A stretch of DNA of 64,000 bases from Kistimonas sp. bin40 (GCA_002238585.1 MPMQ01000015.1:1-64000); one strand, 5' to 3'; positions 24,661 to 36,665 are shown, numbered from the stretch's first letter. Program-made: numbers and translations. Notes: generated by a model not told the origin, from the letters alone.

Positions 24661-26388
24661 TCAGCAGGCAGTGGACGTACTTCTGAGTTTGTCGAGCAGC
24701 TGTGCTGGCGTCAGTTTCAGGCTGTCCCCCTGGCGGCGGTTTTTGTATTCCAGGCTGTTGTCTTCGACGCCCCTTTCGCTGATCACGACCTGATGAGGAA
24801 TGCCTATCAGCTCCATGTCGGCAAACTTTACGCCAGGACTGGCTTGACGGTCATCCAGCAGCACCTCGAAGCCTTCGGACGTCAAGGTGTTGTACAAGGT
24901 TTCGGCCACTTCCTGAGCTGCGGTGGACTTGCCTCTCTTCAACAGAATCAGTGCGATATGGAAGGGAGCCATGCTGTCCGGCCAGATAATGCCGCGCTCA
25001 TCGTGATGCTGCTCTATAGCGGCGGCCACAACGCGGGATATGCCTATGCCGTAGCAGCCCATGTGCATCCAGATCTTTTTGCCGTTCCTGTCGAGTACGC
25101 CGGCCTGCATGGATTGACTGTATTTCTGCCCCAGCTGAAAGATATGACCGACTTCAATGCCTCGCCGGATCTGCAGGCGCCCCTTGCCGCAGGGACTGGG
25201 CTCTCCTTCTGTCAGATTGCGCAGGTCTGCGGTACGCGTGTAATGGGCGTCACGCTCCCAGTTGATGCCGGTGAAGTGTTCACCGTCCTTGTTGGCGCCG
25301 GCGCAGAAGTCAGCCATGATGGCGACCTCCTCGTCCACAATGCAGGGGATGGGCAGTTCAACAGGACCCAGAGAGCCTGGACTGGCCCCCAGTGTCGCGC
25401 GGATCTTCTCAGTGCTGGCCATGGTAAAAGGCGTGGCGACCTCAGGCAGGCGGCTGGCCTTGAGTTCATTGAGTTCCCGGTCGCCACGAACAATGAGTGC
25501 CACGCAGTCTGAGTCACAGTCGCCAGCGGCGGTGACGATCAGGGTTTTGACTGTCTTTTCTATTGGCAACCCGTGGTTTGCGATCAATTCGGCGATGCTG
25601 CCCACAGCCGGTGTGGCCAGCCGGGTCATGGTCTGACAAGGCGCGGGACGCTGCGCTGCCAGAGGCGCGGGCTGTGCCGTCTCCATGTTGGCGGCGTAGT
25701 CGCTGTCCGGACTGTCGCTGAACAGGATCTGGTCTTCTCCCGATTGTGCCAGCACATGAAATTCCCGCGAGTTGTGGCCGCCGATAGCGCCGGCGTCTGC
25801 GGCGACCGATCTGTAGTCAAGACCCAGCCGGTCAAAAATACGGCAGTAGGTGGCGTGCATATTGTCGAACTCCCGCTGCAGGCAGGCAGAATCGGCGTGG
25901 AAAGAGTAGCCGTCTTTCATGACAAACTCCCGGGCACGCATGACGCCAAAGCGCGGGCGAATTTCATCACGAAATTTGGTCTGTATCTGGTACAGATGAA
26001 GGGGAAGCTGCTTGTAGCTGGTCAGCTCATGGCGGATCAGGTCAGTGATGACTTCCTCATGAGTCGGGCCCAGTACCATCTCCCGGTTGTGGCGATCCCT
26101 GAAGCGCAGGAGTTCAGGGCCAAAATCCTGCCAGCGGCCGGTTTCCTTCCAGAGTTCGCCAGGCTGAACAGCCGTCAGCCAGGCTTCCAGAGCCCCGGCC
26201 CGCTCCATTTCTTCGCGAACAACCTCTTCAACCTTGCGCAGTACGCGCTTGCCCAGAGGAAGCCAGGAATAAAGACCGGAGGCCAGTTTGCGTATCATTC
26301 CCGCCCGCAGCATCAGCCTGTGACTGGCGATGACGGCATCGGCGGGCGTTTCCCTGATGGTGGGTAAGTAGTATTGAGAGGTGCGCAT
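24661..26388 (-). CDS. proS: Prolyl-tRNA synthetase (bacterial type with editing insertion)
   Basis: This class II synthetase charges tRNA-Pro. [20 protein letters not shown] is the family start, so ATG 26388 (575 aa) is chosen; the longer frame to 26646 runs into the ribF promoter region. Motif 1-2 features ([41 protein letters not shown]) precede a ~180-residue INS editing domain (about residues 225-405). The C-terminal part has [20 protein letters not shown] and the anticodon-binding domain. It is divergent from ribF-ileS, so a cluster of two synthetases and riboflavin kinase flanks a shared 160-nt control region. Confidence 0.97.
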   Translation of the reverse strand: MRTSQYYLPTIRETPADAVIASHRLMLRAGMIRKLASGLYSWLPLGKRVLRKVEEVVREEMERAGALEAWLTAVQPGELWKETGRWQDFGPELLRFRDRHNREMVLGPTHEEVITDLIRHELTSYKQLPLHLYQIQTKFRDEIRPRFGVMRAREFVMKDGYSFHADSACLQREFDNMHATYCRIFDRLGLDYRSVAADAGAIGGHNSREFHVLAQSGEDQILFSDSPDSDYAANMETAQPAPLAAQRPAPCQTMTRLATPAVGSIAELIANHGLPIEKTVKTLIVTAAGDCDSDCVALIVRGDRELNELKASRLPEVATPFTMASTEKIRATLGASPGSLGPVELPIPCIVDEEVAIMADFCAGANKDGEHFTGINWERDAHYTRTADLRNLTEGEPSPCGKGRLQIRRGIEVGHIFQLGQKYSQSMQAGVLDRNGKKIWMHMGCYGIGISRVVAAAIEQHHDERGIIWPDSMAPFHIALILLKRGKSTAAQEVAETLYNTLTSEGFEVLLDDRQASPGVKFADMELIGIPHQVVISERGVEDNSLEYKNRRQGDSLKLTPAQLLDKLRSTSTAC

Positions 26389-26480
26389 GATGAATGATGA
26401 CAATGTTCTGAGGAGAAGAAGTGGCACAGTGTAAAACTCTACCGCCGGTCGGCCAAGGACAAGATGCCGCTTCCGGCCTG

Positions 26481-26510
26481 CTGACTTTGCGGCGGGGTTC
26501 CCGATATAAT
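26481..26510 (+). promoter_or_regulatory. Sigma-70-type promoter for ribF-ileS
   Basis: A perfect TATAAT at 26505-26510 is preceded at 18 nt by CTGACT (4 of 6 matches to TTGACA). It lies 41 nt before the ribF ATG. Confidence 0.55.
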
Positions 26511-26550
26511 GCCGCCCTTTTGTATTTTCAGAGTCTTCGGGACAGGTTCC

Positions 26551-27501
26551 ATGCGATTGATTCGAGGAGCGGCATCCATTGAAAGCAGTGACAAGGATTG
26601 CGTAGCCACCATTGGCAGCTTTGATGGTGTGCATCTCGGTCATCAACGTATTCTGGACAAACTGTCCTGTATAGCCCGTGCCTGTTCCCGCCCCACGTGC
26701 GTCATAGTGTTTGAACCCTTGCCCGGTGAGTTCTTTTCTGATGAGCGGGTTCCGGCCCGCTTGCAGACCCTGCGTGAAAAGCTGGAGAGCCTGAGGGAGT
26801 TTGGAGTGGATCAGGTGTTATGCCTTCCCTTTGACCGCCAGCTGCGCTGCCTGACAGCGGATCTCTTCATCCAGAAAATTCTTGTGGATGGACTGGCAGT
26901 ACGCCATTTGCTGGTGGGTGATGATTTTCGGTTCGGTTGTGATCGCAAGGGCAATCTGGCGTGTTTGCGCAGGGCGGGCCAGGCGCACGGCTTTACTGTT
27001 GAGCAGACGCCGACCTGCATACTGGGCGGGGCGCGCGTCAGCAGCACACGCCTGCGTGGTGTGCTGGCCCGGGGAGACTTTGCTGCTGCGGCGACTTTGC
27101 TGGGGCGGCCTTTCGTCATGTCCGGCCGTGTGAGACCCGGGCGCAGGCTGGGCAGTCAGCTGGGCGTCCCTACTGCGAATCTGGCGACAAAGCGCCTGCG
27201 CTCCCCTGTGAGGGGCGTTTGTGCCGTGCGCGTACGCATTGAAGGGCGACCAGGTTGGCACAAGGGGGTGGCCAATCTGGGCTGCCGCCCTACGCTGGGT
27301 GGTTCGGATGAAATACTGGAAGTACATCTTCTGGACTTTGAAGGTGATCTCTACGGCTGCAAGCTCTTCGTGTCTTTCGTGCGCCTGTTGCGTGCCGAGA
27401 AAAAATTCGATGGCATAGCAGCATTGCGGGCTGCCATGGCCGCCGATATCAGCCAGGCCCGGCAATTTCTTTCGGCCTTGCCGGCTGTCGAGTCATCGTG
27501 A
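26551..27501 (+). CDS. ribF: Bifunctional riboflavin kinase / FMN adenylyltransferase
   Basis: RibF converts riboflavin to FMN and FAD. ATG 26551 gives [13 protein letters not shown], the family start (316 aa). The N-terminal adenylyltransferase has [16 protein letters not shown] (HxGH-like site) and [16 protein letters not shown]. The C-terminal kinase domain has [20 protein letters not shown] and the [12 protein letters not shown] block. It lies 49 nt upstream of ileS and is probably cotranscribed with it. The UbiX enzyme encoded at 12687 uses its FMN product. Confidence 0.95.
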   Translation: MRLIRGAASIESSDKDCVATIGSFDGVHLGHQRILDKLSCIARACSRPTCVIVFEPLPGEFFSDERVPARLQTLREKLESLREFGVDQVLCLPFDRQLRCLTADLFIQKILVDGLAVRHLLVGDDFRFGCDRKGNLACLRRAGQAHGFTVEQTPTCILGGARVSSTRLRGVLARGDFAAAATLLGRPFVMSGRVRPGRRLGSQLGVPTANLATKRLRSPVRGVCAVRVRIEGRPGWHKGVANLGCRPTLGGSDEILEVHLLDFEGDLYGCKLFVSFVRLLRAEKKFDGIAALRAAMAADISQARQFLSALPAVESS

Positions 27502-27550
27502 CGCCATAAGCCTTTTGGGCTCCTGTCTCTTTACGGGTAGTACATCCACC

Positions 27551-30379
27551 ATGAGTGACTACAAAAACACACTGAATCTGCCTGAAACCCAGTTTCCGAT
27601 GCGTGGCCAGCTGCCCAGGAAAGAGCCTGCCATGCTCCGGCACTGGCAGGAAACAGGCCTTTATGCTGCCATTCGCGCGGCACGCGCCGGCAGGCCGAAG
27701 TTTATCCTTCACGATGGCCCTCCCTACGCCAATGGTGGGCTGCATCTGGGGCACGCGCTCAACAAGATTCTCAAGGACATCATCATCAGATCCCGAACAA
27801 TGGACGGCTATGATGCGCCATGGGTCCCGGGTTGGGACTGTCATGGTTTGCCCATTGAGCATCAGGTCGAAAGCCAGATTGGCAGAGCCGGCGACAAGGT
27901 ATCACTCAAAGACTTTCGCCAGTCGTGTCGGGACTACGCTGCCAGCCAGGTGACAAGGCAGCGGGATACGTTTATCCGCCTCGGCGTGCTGGCAGACTGG
28001 GAGGCGCCCTACCTGACAATGGATGCCGCCACAGAGGCGGAGACGATCCGGGCTTTGGCACCCATGGTCGAGCAGGGGCACCTGGTCAGAGGATACAAGC
28101 CGGTGTACTGGAGCGTGGTGGGGCGCTCGGCCCTGGCAGAGGCGGAAGTGGAATATAACGATAAAACCTCCACGCAGATCGATGTTCGTTACGCAGTGGT
28201 GGATGAGTCATCCGTGCTGGCGGCTTTCGGTTGTTCCGCCGATCAGGGTGGACGAGGAGAGCTGTCGGTTGTGATCTGGACCACCACGCCCTGGACTCTG
28301 CCTGCTTCCCAGGCTGTCGCTGTGGGCCCGGCGCTGGAATATGCACTGGTCGCTTGTCACATCAAGGGCGAGCCGGCCCGCCTGATCGTCGCAGAGGCGC
28401 AGCTCGATAGCGCATTGACCCGCTATGGTGCCACCGACAGCCGCATACTGGGTCACTGTTGCGGTTCTGCTCTTGAGAACCAATGGGTACGACATCCGTT
28501 CTATGACAAGAAACTGCCGTTGGTGCTGGGGGATCATGTGACCCTGGAGGCCGGCACGGGGTGCGTTCACACGGCTCCAGATCATGGGGTGGATGACTTT
28601 GTCACAGGCAAGCGCTACAACCTGTCGCCGCTGGACTACCTGGATGACGGCGGCGTTTTTCGGCCGGAAGTCGAGTTTGTTGCCGGCCAGCATATCTACA
28701 AGGTTGACGCCTGTATCCTCTCTTTGCTGGAAGAGCGGGATCGCCTGCTGGCCCGTTCTTCTCTTACGCACAGCTATCCCCATTGTTGGCGTACGGGCAC
28801 GCCGCTCATTTATCGGGCCACGCCCCAGTGGTTTATCAGTATGCACAGCGAGGGGTTGCTGGACCGGGCGCAGCAGACGCTTGAGCAGGTGCAATTCTTC
28901 CCCGAATGGGGTCGCAAGCGTATGACGAGCATGCTGATGCGAAGCCCGGACTGGTGCATTTCGCGTCAGCGTACCTGGGGCGTTCCCTTGCCGCTCTTTG
29001 TGCACAGTCAGTCGGGGGCGTTGCATCCGGACACCGCGCAGCTGATCGACAAGGTGGCCTCGCTGGTCGAAAAGAAAGGAATTGATGCCTGGGACGAGCT
29101 GGTGCCGGCCGAGATTCTGGGAGATCAGGATGCCGCCTGCTACGAGAAGGTCACTGACACCCTGGACGTATGGTTCGACTCCGGTGTGACGCACTTTTCG
29201 GTGTGTGACCAGCGTCCCGATCTTGCAACACCGGCTGATTTGTACCTGGAGGGCTCTGATCAGCACCGGGGCTGGTTTCAGTCTTCTCTGAAAACTGCTG
29301 TGGCCATGGGAAAAAGTGCCCCCTACAAGGCGCTGCTGACCCACGGATTCATAGTGGACGCCCAGGGCAGAAAGATGTCCAAGTCGCGGGGCAATGTGGT
29401 AACACCGGAGTCTGTCGTCGACAATCTGGGGGCCGACATACTGCGGCTGTGGGTGGCTTCCACTGACTACAGCACAGAGGTGGTTGTTTCGGATGATGGC
29501 TTCAAGGGGGCCGCTGACACCTACAGGCGCATTCGCAACACAGCACGTTTCGCTCTTGCCAATCTTGCAGGCTTTGATGCTGGCAGGGACCAGGTCGAGC
29601 CCCAGTCTTTGTTGTCACTGGACCGTTGGGCCCTGGACCGTGCCCGGCAGGTGCAGCAGGCCGTACAGCAAGCCTACGAGGCTTACGATTTTCTGACTGT
29701 CTGTCAAAAAGTATCCCATTTTTGTTCCCAGGACATGGGCGGCGTTTATCTCGATATTATCAAGGACCGTCAGTACACAACACAGAGCAACAGCCTGGCG
29801 CGGCGTAGCTGTCAAACGGCCCTGTTCCACATTCTTGAGGCTCTCGTCCGCTGGATTGCACCTGTCCTGAGTTTTACTGCCGAAGAAATTTGGCAGTGCA
29901 TGCCTGGAGAGCGTGCGCAATCGGTGCACCTGGCGCAATGGTACAGCAATTTGCCCAGTCTGGAGGCTGAGGAGCTGGACGCTGACTTCTGGCAGCAGAT
30001 TATCAGTGTGCGGGCCGAGGTGAACAAGGCTCTGGAGCAGGCGCGCGCGGCCAATGTGATAGGAGGAAGTCTGCAGGCTGAGGTGACACTGTTTGTGGAC
30101 GAACAGCACAGGGCGCAGCTGGAGCGTCTGGGTAATGAGTTGCGCTTTGTTTTGATTACATCTGATGCCCGGTTACAGGACTTGACGCAGGCCACTGCGA
30201 CCGCCTGGCAGGCCAGCCATGCAGGCTTGCGCATAGATATAGCCCCCTCTCGTCACAGCAAGTGCGCACGCTGTTGGCACCAGTGCAAGGATGTCGGGCA
30301 GCATCATGAGTACACCGACCTGTGCGGCCGTTGCGTAGACAACATTGCAGGTGAGGGAGAAACGCGCCGCTACGCTTGA
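27551..30379 (+). CDS. ileS: Isoleucyl-tRNA synthetase
   Basis: This 942-residue class I synthetase charges tRNA-Ile and edits valine. ATG 27551 gives [13 protein letters not shown]; upstream codons are not family-like. HIGH-type [13 protein letters not shown] is near residue 60, the editing domain spans about 200-400, the KMSKS loop RKMSKSRGN lies near 605, and the C-terminus has the zinc finger CARCWHQC...CGRC. The length is normal. In most relatives ileS is followed by lspA and fkpB; here it converges on rne and neither is present. Confidence 0.97.
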   Translation: MSDYKNTLNLPETQFPMRGQLPRKEPAMLRHWQETGLYAAIRAARAGRPKFILHDGPPYANGGLHLGHALNKILKDIIIRSRTMDGYDAPWVPGWDCHGLPIEHQVESQIGRAGDKVSLKDFRQSCRDYAASQVTRQRDTFIRLGVLADWEAPYLTMDAATEAETIRALAPMVEQGHLVRGYKPVYWSVVGRSALAEAEVEYNDKTSTQIDVRYAVVDESSVLAAFGCSADQGGRGELSVVIWTTTPWTLPASQAVAVGPALEYALVACHIKGEPARLIVAEAQLDSALTRYGATDSRILGHCCGSALENQWVRHPFYDKKLPLVLGDHVTLEAGTGCVHTAPDHGVDDFVTGKRYNLSPLDYLDDGGVFRPEVEFVAGQHIYKVDACILSLLEERDRLLARSSLTHSYPHCWRTGTPLIYRATPQWFISMHSEGLLDRAQQTLEQVQFFPEWGRKRMTSMLMRSPDWCISRQRTWGVPLPLFVHSQSGALHPDTAQLIDKVASLVEKKGIDAWDELVPAEILGDQDAACYEKVTDTLDVWFDSGVTHFSVCDQRPDLATPADLYLEGSDQHRGWFQSSLKTAVAMGKSAPYKALLTHGFIVDAQGRKMSKSRGNVVTPESVVDNLGADILRLWVASTDYSTEVVVSDDGFKGAADTYRRIRNTARFALANLAGFDAGRDQVEPQSLLSLDRWALDRARQVQQAVQQAYEAYDFLTVCQKVSHFCSQDMGGVYLDIIKDRQYTTQSNSLARRSCQTALFHILEALVRWIAPVLSFTAEEIWQCMPGERAQSVHLAQWYSNLPSLEAEELDADFWQQIISVRAEVNKALEQARAANVIGGSLQAEVTLFVDEQHRAQLERLGNELRFVLITSDARLQDLTQATATAWQASHAGLRIDIAPSRHSKCARCWHQCKDVGQHHEYTDLCGRCVDNIAGEGETRRYA

Positions 30380-30423
30380 GCTCTATTGTTGAGCAAGTGT
30401 GGGGGCGCAGGCAGCAAAGAGCG

Positions 30424-30460
30424 CGGCCGAGCTGTTCCTGACTGAGGAACAGCTCGGCCG
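30424..30460. terminator. Long perfect hairpin between ileS and rne
   Basis: A 16-bp perfect stem (CGGCCGAGCTGTTCCT and its complement) with loop GACTG separates convergent ileS and rne. It lacks T-runs but its stability suggests a two-way terminator or mRNA 3'-end protector. Confidence 0.6.
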
Positions 30461-30478
30461 AGAGAGGCCTGGGCAGGG

Positions 30479-33220
30479 TCAGCTTCCCGACAGCAGATGG
30501 TCCTTTTGTGTTGGTTCTGCTGCGGCAGGTGACTCGCCAGCAAGCTGGTGCTCCTCGGACAGTGCCTTGGGCATCAGTGCCCTGGGCGCGTGGCCATGGC
30601 TTGGAGGCGGCTGAATGGGTTGTGGCGACAAGCCTGTTTCGCTGGGGGAGGCGAGCCCTTCTGTGGCTACCAAAGGAGCGGGTTCTCCACCCTCAGTGCT
30701 TGCCGAAGAAGTGAGTTCTTTGGCGTTGGCGCGCTGTCGACGTCTGCGTTCTCTTGGGTCATTGGCGGCTCGTGAACGCCTCTGCCGCGTTCTCCGGCGA
30801 GATGCGCTGTTGCCGGAGTCAATGCTCCCTTCTGCCTTGACGGGCTGGCTGTCTTTCTCTGTTTCCTGGTTTGTTTCCTGGTTTTTCTCTGTTTCCTGGC
30901 TTTTCTCAGGCTCTGCATCGGCCTCAAGGTTGGTTTTCTTGATGGGTGCAGGTGTCACTGGTGCAGGTGCGTCCGCAGATGGCAGCAGCGCGACTTCCTC
31001 TTTCTGCTCTTTCCGGGGTTCAGGCTGCTCAGCAGTCTGAGTCGTGCTGGCGTCAGGCGCTTGCTCAGCAGGCATGGCGGCTTCATTGGCAGAGACATTG
31101 GCAGAGACAGCTTCTGAATCAGTCGGAGGAAGACCAGTCTCGTCGCTACGCTCGCTCAGCGCAGCTTCCGGCCTCTCTCCTCCTTGATGCCGTTGAGACG
31201 GGCGATTGTTTCTGCGCCGAGTGCTCAGGTTGCGGGGACGACGCCGCTTGCCATCCTGGCTGCTTGATGAGCTGTCCTGTTGCAGTTGTTCCTTTTTTCT
31301 GGGGCGTTCCTTCTCTTCTGTTGGAGGAGGTTGAGGCGTAGGCTTGGCTCGGTCAGCGAGAGGAGCAGGAGTTCCATCCTTCCCTGCGGCGGATGGTGTC
31401 ACAGTTTCTTTTTGCGCACGGGCGGGAGCCTGGCTTCCATTGGAGCCAGCCTTTCTGCGCGCGGGGCGCTCCTGCGGCTGCAACTCTTCCTCTTCCGGCG
31501 GCGCAAACAGACTGCTGATCGTTTTGGCAATTGTCTTCAGGACGCCATCGCCAACGGGGGTGGACTTGTCCTCTACTGATTGCGCTGATTGCGCAGATTG
31601 CGCGGACTGCGGCGTCTTGTCCGGCGCGGGATGACGAGGCATTGTGTTGGGCACGGCCGCCTGCTGGCCATTACCTTTGGCTGTCGACCTTTCTGGCAGT
31701 GTCAGCACGTCCGTGCCGACTCCCCCTGTGTTTGGCACCAGCGGCTCGCGTGCATCTTTGCGTAGCCTCTGGACTTCAAAATGAGGCGTTTCCATGTTCG
31801 GGTCAGGAATGACAAGAACCCGGACGTCAGTTCGTTTCTCGATCAGGTTGATGCTGCTGCGCTTTTCATTCAGCAGGAATGTGGCCGCAGCGACAGGAAC
31901 CTGGGCATGCACCACCGCTGTACCTTCTTTGAGCGCTTTTTCTTCCACCAGTCTCAATATGGCAAGCGACAGCGAGTGAGTATCACGGATGCTTCCCTGC
32001 CCACTGCAGCGCGGGCAGACAACACCGCTGGTCTCTTCGAGTGAGGGGCGCAAGCGCTGGCGTGACATCTCCAGAAGGCCAAAGCGGGAAATGCGCCCCA
32101 GTTGTACTCGGGCGCGGTCCATCTGCAGGGCTTCGCGCATCCGGCTCTCAACATCCCGTTGATTTTTGTTGGAGCTCATATCAATGAAATCGATGACGAC
32201 GAGGCCGCCTATGTCACGCAAGCGCAGCTGACGGGCTATCTCCTCAGCCGCTTCCAGATTGGTGCTGTACGCTGTCTCCTCTATGTCGCCACCACGTGTT
32301 GCGCGCGCCGAATTGATGTCGATGGAAACGAGAGCCTCTGTGGGGTCTATGACAATCGACCCTCCCGAGGGGAGCTGCACTTCGCGCTGAAAAGCGGTTT
32401 CTATCTGGCTTTCTATCTGGAAGTGGTTAAATAAAGGAACATCGTTCTCATAGAGTTTTACGCGGTTTTTGTACTGGGGCATGACCTGGCTTATGAAAGA
32501 CAGGGCCTCCTCGTGCACTGCCGGGTTGTCTATCAGGACTTCGTTGATATCCTGGCGCAGGCAATCCCTGACGGCGCGTATGATGATGTTGCTTTCCTGA
32601 TACACAAGAAAGGGGGCGGCCTGGGTCGTGGTGGCTTTTTGTATGGAATCCCAGACCTGAAGCAGGTAGTTCAGATCCCATTGCAGCTCTGATGCTGTTC
32701 GACCCAGTCCGGCCGTGCGTACTATGACGCCCATATCAGCGGGGATGTCGAGCTGGGTCAGGGTTTCTCTGAGTTGAGCGCGTTCCTCTCCCTCAATGCG
32801 GCGCGAAATGCCGCCGGCCCTTGGGTTGTTGGGCATGAGAACCAGGTAGCGGCCAGCAAGGCTTATCAGCGTAGTCAGGGCCGCTCCCTTGTTGCCGCGC
32901 TCTCCCTTGTCGACCTGGACGAGAAACTCCTGGCCTTCATACACAAGGCCCTTGATGCCGGAGCGCCCGGCTCCTGAGTCACGGGACCAGAGACTGCGAG
33001 CAACTTCTTTGGCTGGCAGAAAGCCATGACGTTCCGAGCCAAAGTCAACAAACGCAGCCTCAAGGCTGGGCTCTACGCGGGTAACCTTCCCCTTGTAAAT
33101 GTTTGCCTTTTTTTGTTCCCGGGCACAGGATTCAATGTCCAGATCATATAACTTTTGTCCATCGACCAATGCAACACGCAGCTCTTCTTGCTGGGTTGCG
33201 TTGATAAGCATTCTTTTCAT
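30479..33220 (-). CDS. rne: Ribonuclease E
   Basis: RNase E is the endonuclease that organises the degradosome and matures rRNA and tRNA. ATG 33220 gives [20 protein letters not shown], identical in style to other RNase E proteins (913 aa). The catalytic half has the S1 domain ([20 protein letters not shown]), the metal site region [20 protein letters not shown] and VVIDFIDM, and the zinc-link CPRCSGQG. From about residue 510 the C-terminal half is disordered and low-complexity: a QSA repeat (9-nt unit, 31573-31611), [20 protein letters not shown]-type arginine-rich RNA-binding stretches, and a [16 protein letters not shown] repeat. The membrane anchor and partner sites were not identified. 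Confidence 0.95.
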   Translation of the reverse strand: MKRMLINATQQEELRVALVDGQKLYDLDIESCAREQKKANIYKGKVTRVEPSLEAAFVDFGSERHGFLPAKEVARSLWSRDSGAGRSGIKGLVYEGQEFLVQVDKGERGNKGAALTTLISLAGRYLVLMPNNPRAGGISRRIEGEERAQLRETLTQLDIPADMGVIVRTAGLGRTASELQWDLNYLLQVWDSIQKATTTQAAPFLVYQESNIIIRAVRDCLRQDINEVLIDNPAVHEEALSFISQVMPQYKNRVKLYENDVPLFNHFQIESQIETAFQREVQLPSGGSIVIDPTEALVSIDINSARATRGGDIEETAYSTNLEAAEEIARQLRLRDIGGLVVIDFIDMSSNKNQRDVESRMREALQMDRARVQLGRISRFGLLEMSRQRLRPSLEETSGVVCPRCSGQGSIRDTHSLSLAILRLVEEKALKEGTAVVHAQVPVAAATFLLNEKRSSINLIEKRTDVRVLVIPDPNMETPHFEVQRLRKDAREPLVPNTGGVGTDVLTLPERSTAKGNGQQAAVPNTMPRHPAPDKTPQSAQSAQSAQSVEDKSTPVGDGVLKTIAKTISSLFAPPEEEELQPQERPARRKAGSNGSQAPARAQKETVTPSAAGKDGTPAPLADRAKPTPQPPPTEEKERPRKKEQLQQDSSSSSQDGKRRRPRNLSTRRRNNRPSQRHQGGERPEAALSERSDETGLPPTDSEAVSANVSANEAAMPAEQAPDASTTQTAEQPEPRKEQKEEVALLPSADAPAPVTPAPIKKTNLEADAEPEKSQETEKNQETNQETEKDSQPVKAEGSIDSGNSASRRRTRQRRSRAANDPRERRRRQRANAKELTSSASTEGGEPAPLVATEGLASPSETGLSPQPIQPPPSHGHAPRALMPKALSEEHQLAGESPAAAEPTQKDHLLSGS

Positions 33221-33917
33221 GAAATTCAATACGCATTCGGTAGGGCGTCCAGTCACATCAACTTAAGTTGTTGCGGCACCGGCCTGTGGGCATTTTTCTT
33301 TAAACGTCTTCTGCTGCACCACAGGTCAATACTGCCTCCCCCTGTTTTCCCTTGCCTCACTGGCCTGAAGGGAGGTGGGAGACATGCCGATACAGGGTGT
33401 CGGGCACTGCTGCCGTCGCAGCCTTCGGGTGGACTGGACCACGCCGGTTAATACAATAGGGGAGCGGGATGGGCCTGCTGGGCTGCATCTCCCCATGAGT
33501 GTGCATCTTCCTTGTGAGATCTGCACGCACGCCGCCCGGAGACATAAAGCTTCCAGGCCTGAATCCTCTGATGTTGGTAGCGGCCCCTTCCTGAACGCAG
33601 CACTCAGAGGGCTTTTCGAGAATAGCCTACTGGCTGCGAAGGCAAGAATCTGGCTCGGGGACGGTTTTCTGCTCGATAACCAGGAAGCGCTACTCGCCTC
33701 ACAACCCCCGAATTGGTGTTCCCAACGTTCTCTCTCCTCGTCCTGGCCTGTATCCCGGTAGGCACACAAGGGACGGTTCACCGTTTTTCGGGGACGAAGA
33801 TGCTGTGGCAGCCGATCTTGGCAGGCCGCGACTTCAGGGCAGCACCTCAGCCGCCGAGTCGGTTGGTCGAATATATCAGTTCCCGCACCATGCTTCAAAC
33901 GCGTTAAAGCTGTTACT
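33221..33917. other. Divergent rne-rluC control region
   Basis: Nearly 700 nt without a convincing gene. A long rne 5' leader that RNase E itself cleaves is known in enterobacteria, and the length here would allow one. A 262-codon minus-strand frame (33326-34114) overlaps the rluC start and looks like chance. Confidence 0.45.
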
Positions 33918-35063
33918 ATGGGCGCCATGAGAAAAAGGAAGCAAAACCGGGCCGGCAGTGGCCCACAAATCGCGCCTGAGCCTGGGTGCGATTTGTCAGA
34001 TACCGGAGAGCCGGACACCATGGCGGGGCAGGTCAGCGAGTCTGTGCGCGTGTTGTCAGTGCATGAAGAGCTGGCCGGCCAGCGGCTGGACAATTTTTTG
34101 TTGGCCGCCGTCAAAGGGGTTCCAAGGTCCTGGGTCTACCGCGTGATACGCACAGGACAAGTCCGGGTGAACCGGGGGCGGGCGCGTGCCGGAACCAGGA
34201 TACAGGGAGGCGATCTGGTGCGGGTTCCGCCAGTACGCCTCCCGGTGAAGGGGCAGCCTGCTGCCCCGGGGGAACGGCTGGTTCAACAACTGGAGAACGC
34301 CATCATCTTCGAAGATGATGCCCTTCTGGTTCTGAACAAGCCGGCAGGTCTGGCCGTTCATGGTGGCAGTGGGGTCAGTGTGGGCGTGATCGAGATTTTG
34401 CGCCACACGAGGGCGGAGATTCCTTGTCTCGAACTGGTTCATCGGCTGGACCGGGACACGTCCGGGTGTTTGCTGGTGGCCAAAAAACGCAGTATGTTGC
34501 GTCACTTGCATGCCTGTATGCGCAATCGGGACATGACCAAAGTGTATTACGCACTGGTCGAAGGACGCTGGCCCAGCTGTCGCACAAAAGTCTCAGCCCC
34601 GTTGCAAAAGAACGTGTTGCTTTCGGGAGAGCGTGTAGTGCGTGTCAGTGCCGATGGAAAGCCCTCGCTGACCTTCTTTCGTGTGCTCGGAGCCTACGCC
34701 GATGCCAGCCTGCTTGAAGTGCGCCTGGATACAGGACGCACCCATCAGATAAGGGTGCACAGCCAATGCGCTGGTCATCCCGTGTTGGGCGATCTCAAGT
34801 ATGGCAGGCGTTGTGCGCGCGAGTTGGAGCGCAAGCTCAACCTGGAACGCCTGTTTCTTCATGCGTCGCGGCTGGGATTTCACCTTCCGGATGGACATTG
34901 GCGGGAGTTTGAGGCGCCGCTGCCATCGTCCTTGTCTTCGGTTCTGGATGTGCTGGATGCGGGCAGTCTGGAGGGGGCGGGTCAGAGGCGTGTGCCTGGC
35001 TTGAAAGCGGCAGGAAAAACTGTGAACACAAACAATGAGATAAAGGTTCGCGATGTCAACTGA
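33918..35063 (+). CDS. rluC: 23S rRNA pseudouridine synthase RluC
   Basis: RluC makes pseudouridines at positions 955, 2504 and 2580 of 23S rRNA in E. coli. It has an S4 RNA-binding domain (ELAGQRLDNFLLAAVKGVPR, VRVNRGRARAGTRIQGGDLV) and the RluA-type catalytic core with HRLDRDTSGCLLVAKKR, whose Asp is the catalytic residue, and RLDTGRTHQIRVH. The first ATG gives 381 residues; relatives are ~320, and ATG 34020 (347 aa, start MAGQVSESVRVLS) has a GGAG upstream and may be the real start. It is divergent from rne, as in most gammaproteobacteria. Its end overlaps sppA by 11 nt. Confidence 0.93.
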   Translation: MGAMRKRKQNRAGSGPQIAPEPGCDLSDTGEPDTMAGQVSESVRVLSVHEELAGQRLDNFLLAAVKGVPRSWVYRVIRTGQVRVNRGRARAGTRIQGGDLVRVPPVRLPVKGQPAAPGERLVQQLENAIIFEDDALLVLNKPAGLAVHGGSGVSVGVIEILRHTRAEIPCLELVHRLDRDTSGCLLVAKKRSMLRHLHACMRNRDMTKVYYALVEGRWPSCRTKVSAPLQKNVLLSGERVVRVSADGKPSLTFFRVLGAYADASLLEVRLDTGRTHQIRVHSQCAGHPVLGDLKYGRRCARELERKLNLERLFLHASRLGFHLPDGHWREFEAPLPSSLSSVLDVLDAGSLEGAGQRRVPGLKAAGKTVNTNNEIKVRDVN

Positions 35064-35985
35064 TGACAGAAAACTGATTGAGAAACTCCTTCTTGATGCT
35101 GTAGACGAGCAGAGACGGTCCCGGCGCTGGCGTATTTTTTTCCGGTGCCTCTTTTTTTGCTGGCTGTTCGCGCTGATGGTGTTGTTGTTTCGCCCCGATG
35201 CCGACCTAAAGTCCTTGCCTCGCCATTATGTGGCGCTGGTTGACGTCAAGGGTGCCATAGCAGCAGATGGAGAAGCCAGTGCGTCCAACGTGGTGGTGGG
35301 GTTACGCAAGGCCTACAAGGACACGAAGGTGCAAGGCATTATTCTTCGCATAAACAGCCCGGGAGGCAGCCCGGTGCAGGCCGGCTATATATACGATGAA
35401 ATTAACCGCCTGCGTGAGAGTCGGCCGGATCTGAAGGTGTATGCGGTGATAACCGATATGGGCGCTTCGGCAGCTTACTACATTGCCGCTGCGGCAGATG
35501 AGATTTACGCCAGTCCCTCATCTATTGTCGGTTCCATAGGGGCGTTCATGGCGGGGTTTGGTGTTGAAGAGGCCATGAAAAAGCTGGGTGTCACTCGCCG
35601 TTTTTATGGCTCCGGGAAGCACAAGGCATTGACGGATCCCTTTCAGCCGGAGGACCAACTGGCTGCACAGCATTTGCGTTCTCTTGTGGCCAGCGTTCAC
35701 GAACAGTTCATCGCCAGCGTCAAGGCCGGGCGCGGGGAGCGTCTCAAGGATCACCCTGACCTGTTTACTGGGCTGGTCTGGACGGGAAATCAGGCGATGG
35801 ATCTGGGTTTGATTGATGGGCTGGGGAGTCCTGGCTTCGTTGCCCGCGAACAAATTGGTGTGGAAGATGTCGTTGACTTTACAGTCAAGCGGGGCTTTGT
35901 CGAGCGCTTTGCTCGCCAGCTTGGTGCCGGGATGAGCAACTCGCTGACCGAGACGCTTGGTTTGGGAGCTGGTGTCATCCGTTAG
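35053..35985 (+). CDS. sppA: Membrane-anchored S49 signal peptide peptidase (SppA-like)
   Basis: This 310-residue short-form SppA degrades leftover signal peptides in the inner membrane. One membrane anchor (IFFRCLFFCWLFALMVLLF, about residues 28-46) precedes a periplasmic protease domain. Family motifs are GIILRINSPGGSPVQAGYIY, the nucleophile Ser region TDMGASAAYYIAAAADEIYA, SIVGSIGAFMAGFGVEE, and the Lys-containing GSGKHKALTDPF. The short ~300-residue form next to rluC is typical of Pseudomonas-type genomes. An AAAGG leader precedes ATG 35053. Confidence 0.9.
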   Translation: MSTDDRKLIEKLLLDAVDEQRRSRRWRIFFRCLFFCWLFALMVLLFRPDADLKSLPRHYVALVDVKGAIAADGEASASNVVVGLRKAYKDTKVQGIILRINSPGGSPVQAGYIYDEINRLRESRPDLKVYAVITDMGASAAYYIAAAADEIYASPSSIVGSIGAFMAGFGVEEAMKKLGVTRRFYGSGKHKALTDPFQPEDQLAAQHLRSLVASVHEQFIASVKAGRGERLKDHPDLFTGLVWTGNQAMDLGLIDGLGSPGFVAREQIGVEDVVDFTVKRGFVERFARQLGAGMSNSLTETLGLGAGVIR

Positions 35986-36665
35986 GGAGCCTGGGCTTCT
36001 TCTTTCTAATAAAACTCTTGAGGCCGGGCGCCAGGAATGGGCCGGCCTTCAATGGTTTTGTCGGGGGTTTTGTCGGGTTTGCTCTCTGCTGGGGGGGCTG
36101 CGAAGGATGTGTTCGCGTTTTGCTGTGTTCGGCAAGCGAAAACTTTGGCTGACACCGGCATCGCTGTGTTTCCTTCTTCCCGGCTTGTGTGATGCTTCTC
36201 TGGAATTGTCCGGGAATCGGGTTCTGTCAACTGACATGATGCTGTGACTTGGGCGGGATTGGCTGCGGCGCCGGAATGTGTTGCGGGGGGCAGCTGAAGC
36301 AATGATCTCTTCGGGTGTTGTGCCTCTTTGCGCCTTACTTGTGGCTCTTTGTGCAAGTGCGGGTGAGAATGTTTTTCTGGCAGACAATAACGAGGAAGAG
36401 CAGTCAGCCCAGCAAAGCCAGTTGGGACATCAGTCTTCAGCTGCTTCTCTCATTGGCATGTATATAATGGGCGGCTGTCCGCCAGGCTGGGTGAAAAAAA
36501 TCCTGCTGCCCATCTTTACAGAGCGAGGGCATGCCACTATTATCCTGCGCCGGCGTCAGGATACGCGCCTGCTGGTATCTGAGTCAGCTCATCGTGTGGT
36601 CTGGCAGGTTGTTTTCCCGGGGTGCGGGCGCCTCGACCGAGTATTTTTTAAAGGAAGCAGAGTGT
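35986..36665. other. Gene-poor gap where maf and yceD would be expected
   Basis: In relatives maf, yceD (DUF177) and rpmF follow sppA. Here 680 nt separate sppA and rpmF. The only frames (for example 36278-36688 on plus, 36006-36356 on minus) lack start signals and do not resemble Maf or YceD. A TATAAT at 36463-36468 may drive rpmF. Confidence 0.45.
36463..36483 (+). promoter_or_regulatory. Possible -10 element and hairpin before rpmF
   Basis: A perfect TATAAT lies about 200 nt upstream of rpmF, but no good -35 is seen. It is followed directly by GGCGG-CTGT-CCGCC, a small hairpin at the likely transcript start. Confidence 0.3.

Noticed and set aside
28208-29344. 378-codon minus-strand frame opposite ileS
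   Set aside because: Antisense shadow of ileS.
33326-34114. 262-codon minus-strand frame between rne and rluC
   Set aside because: Overlaps the rluC start and shows no protein-like features.
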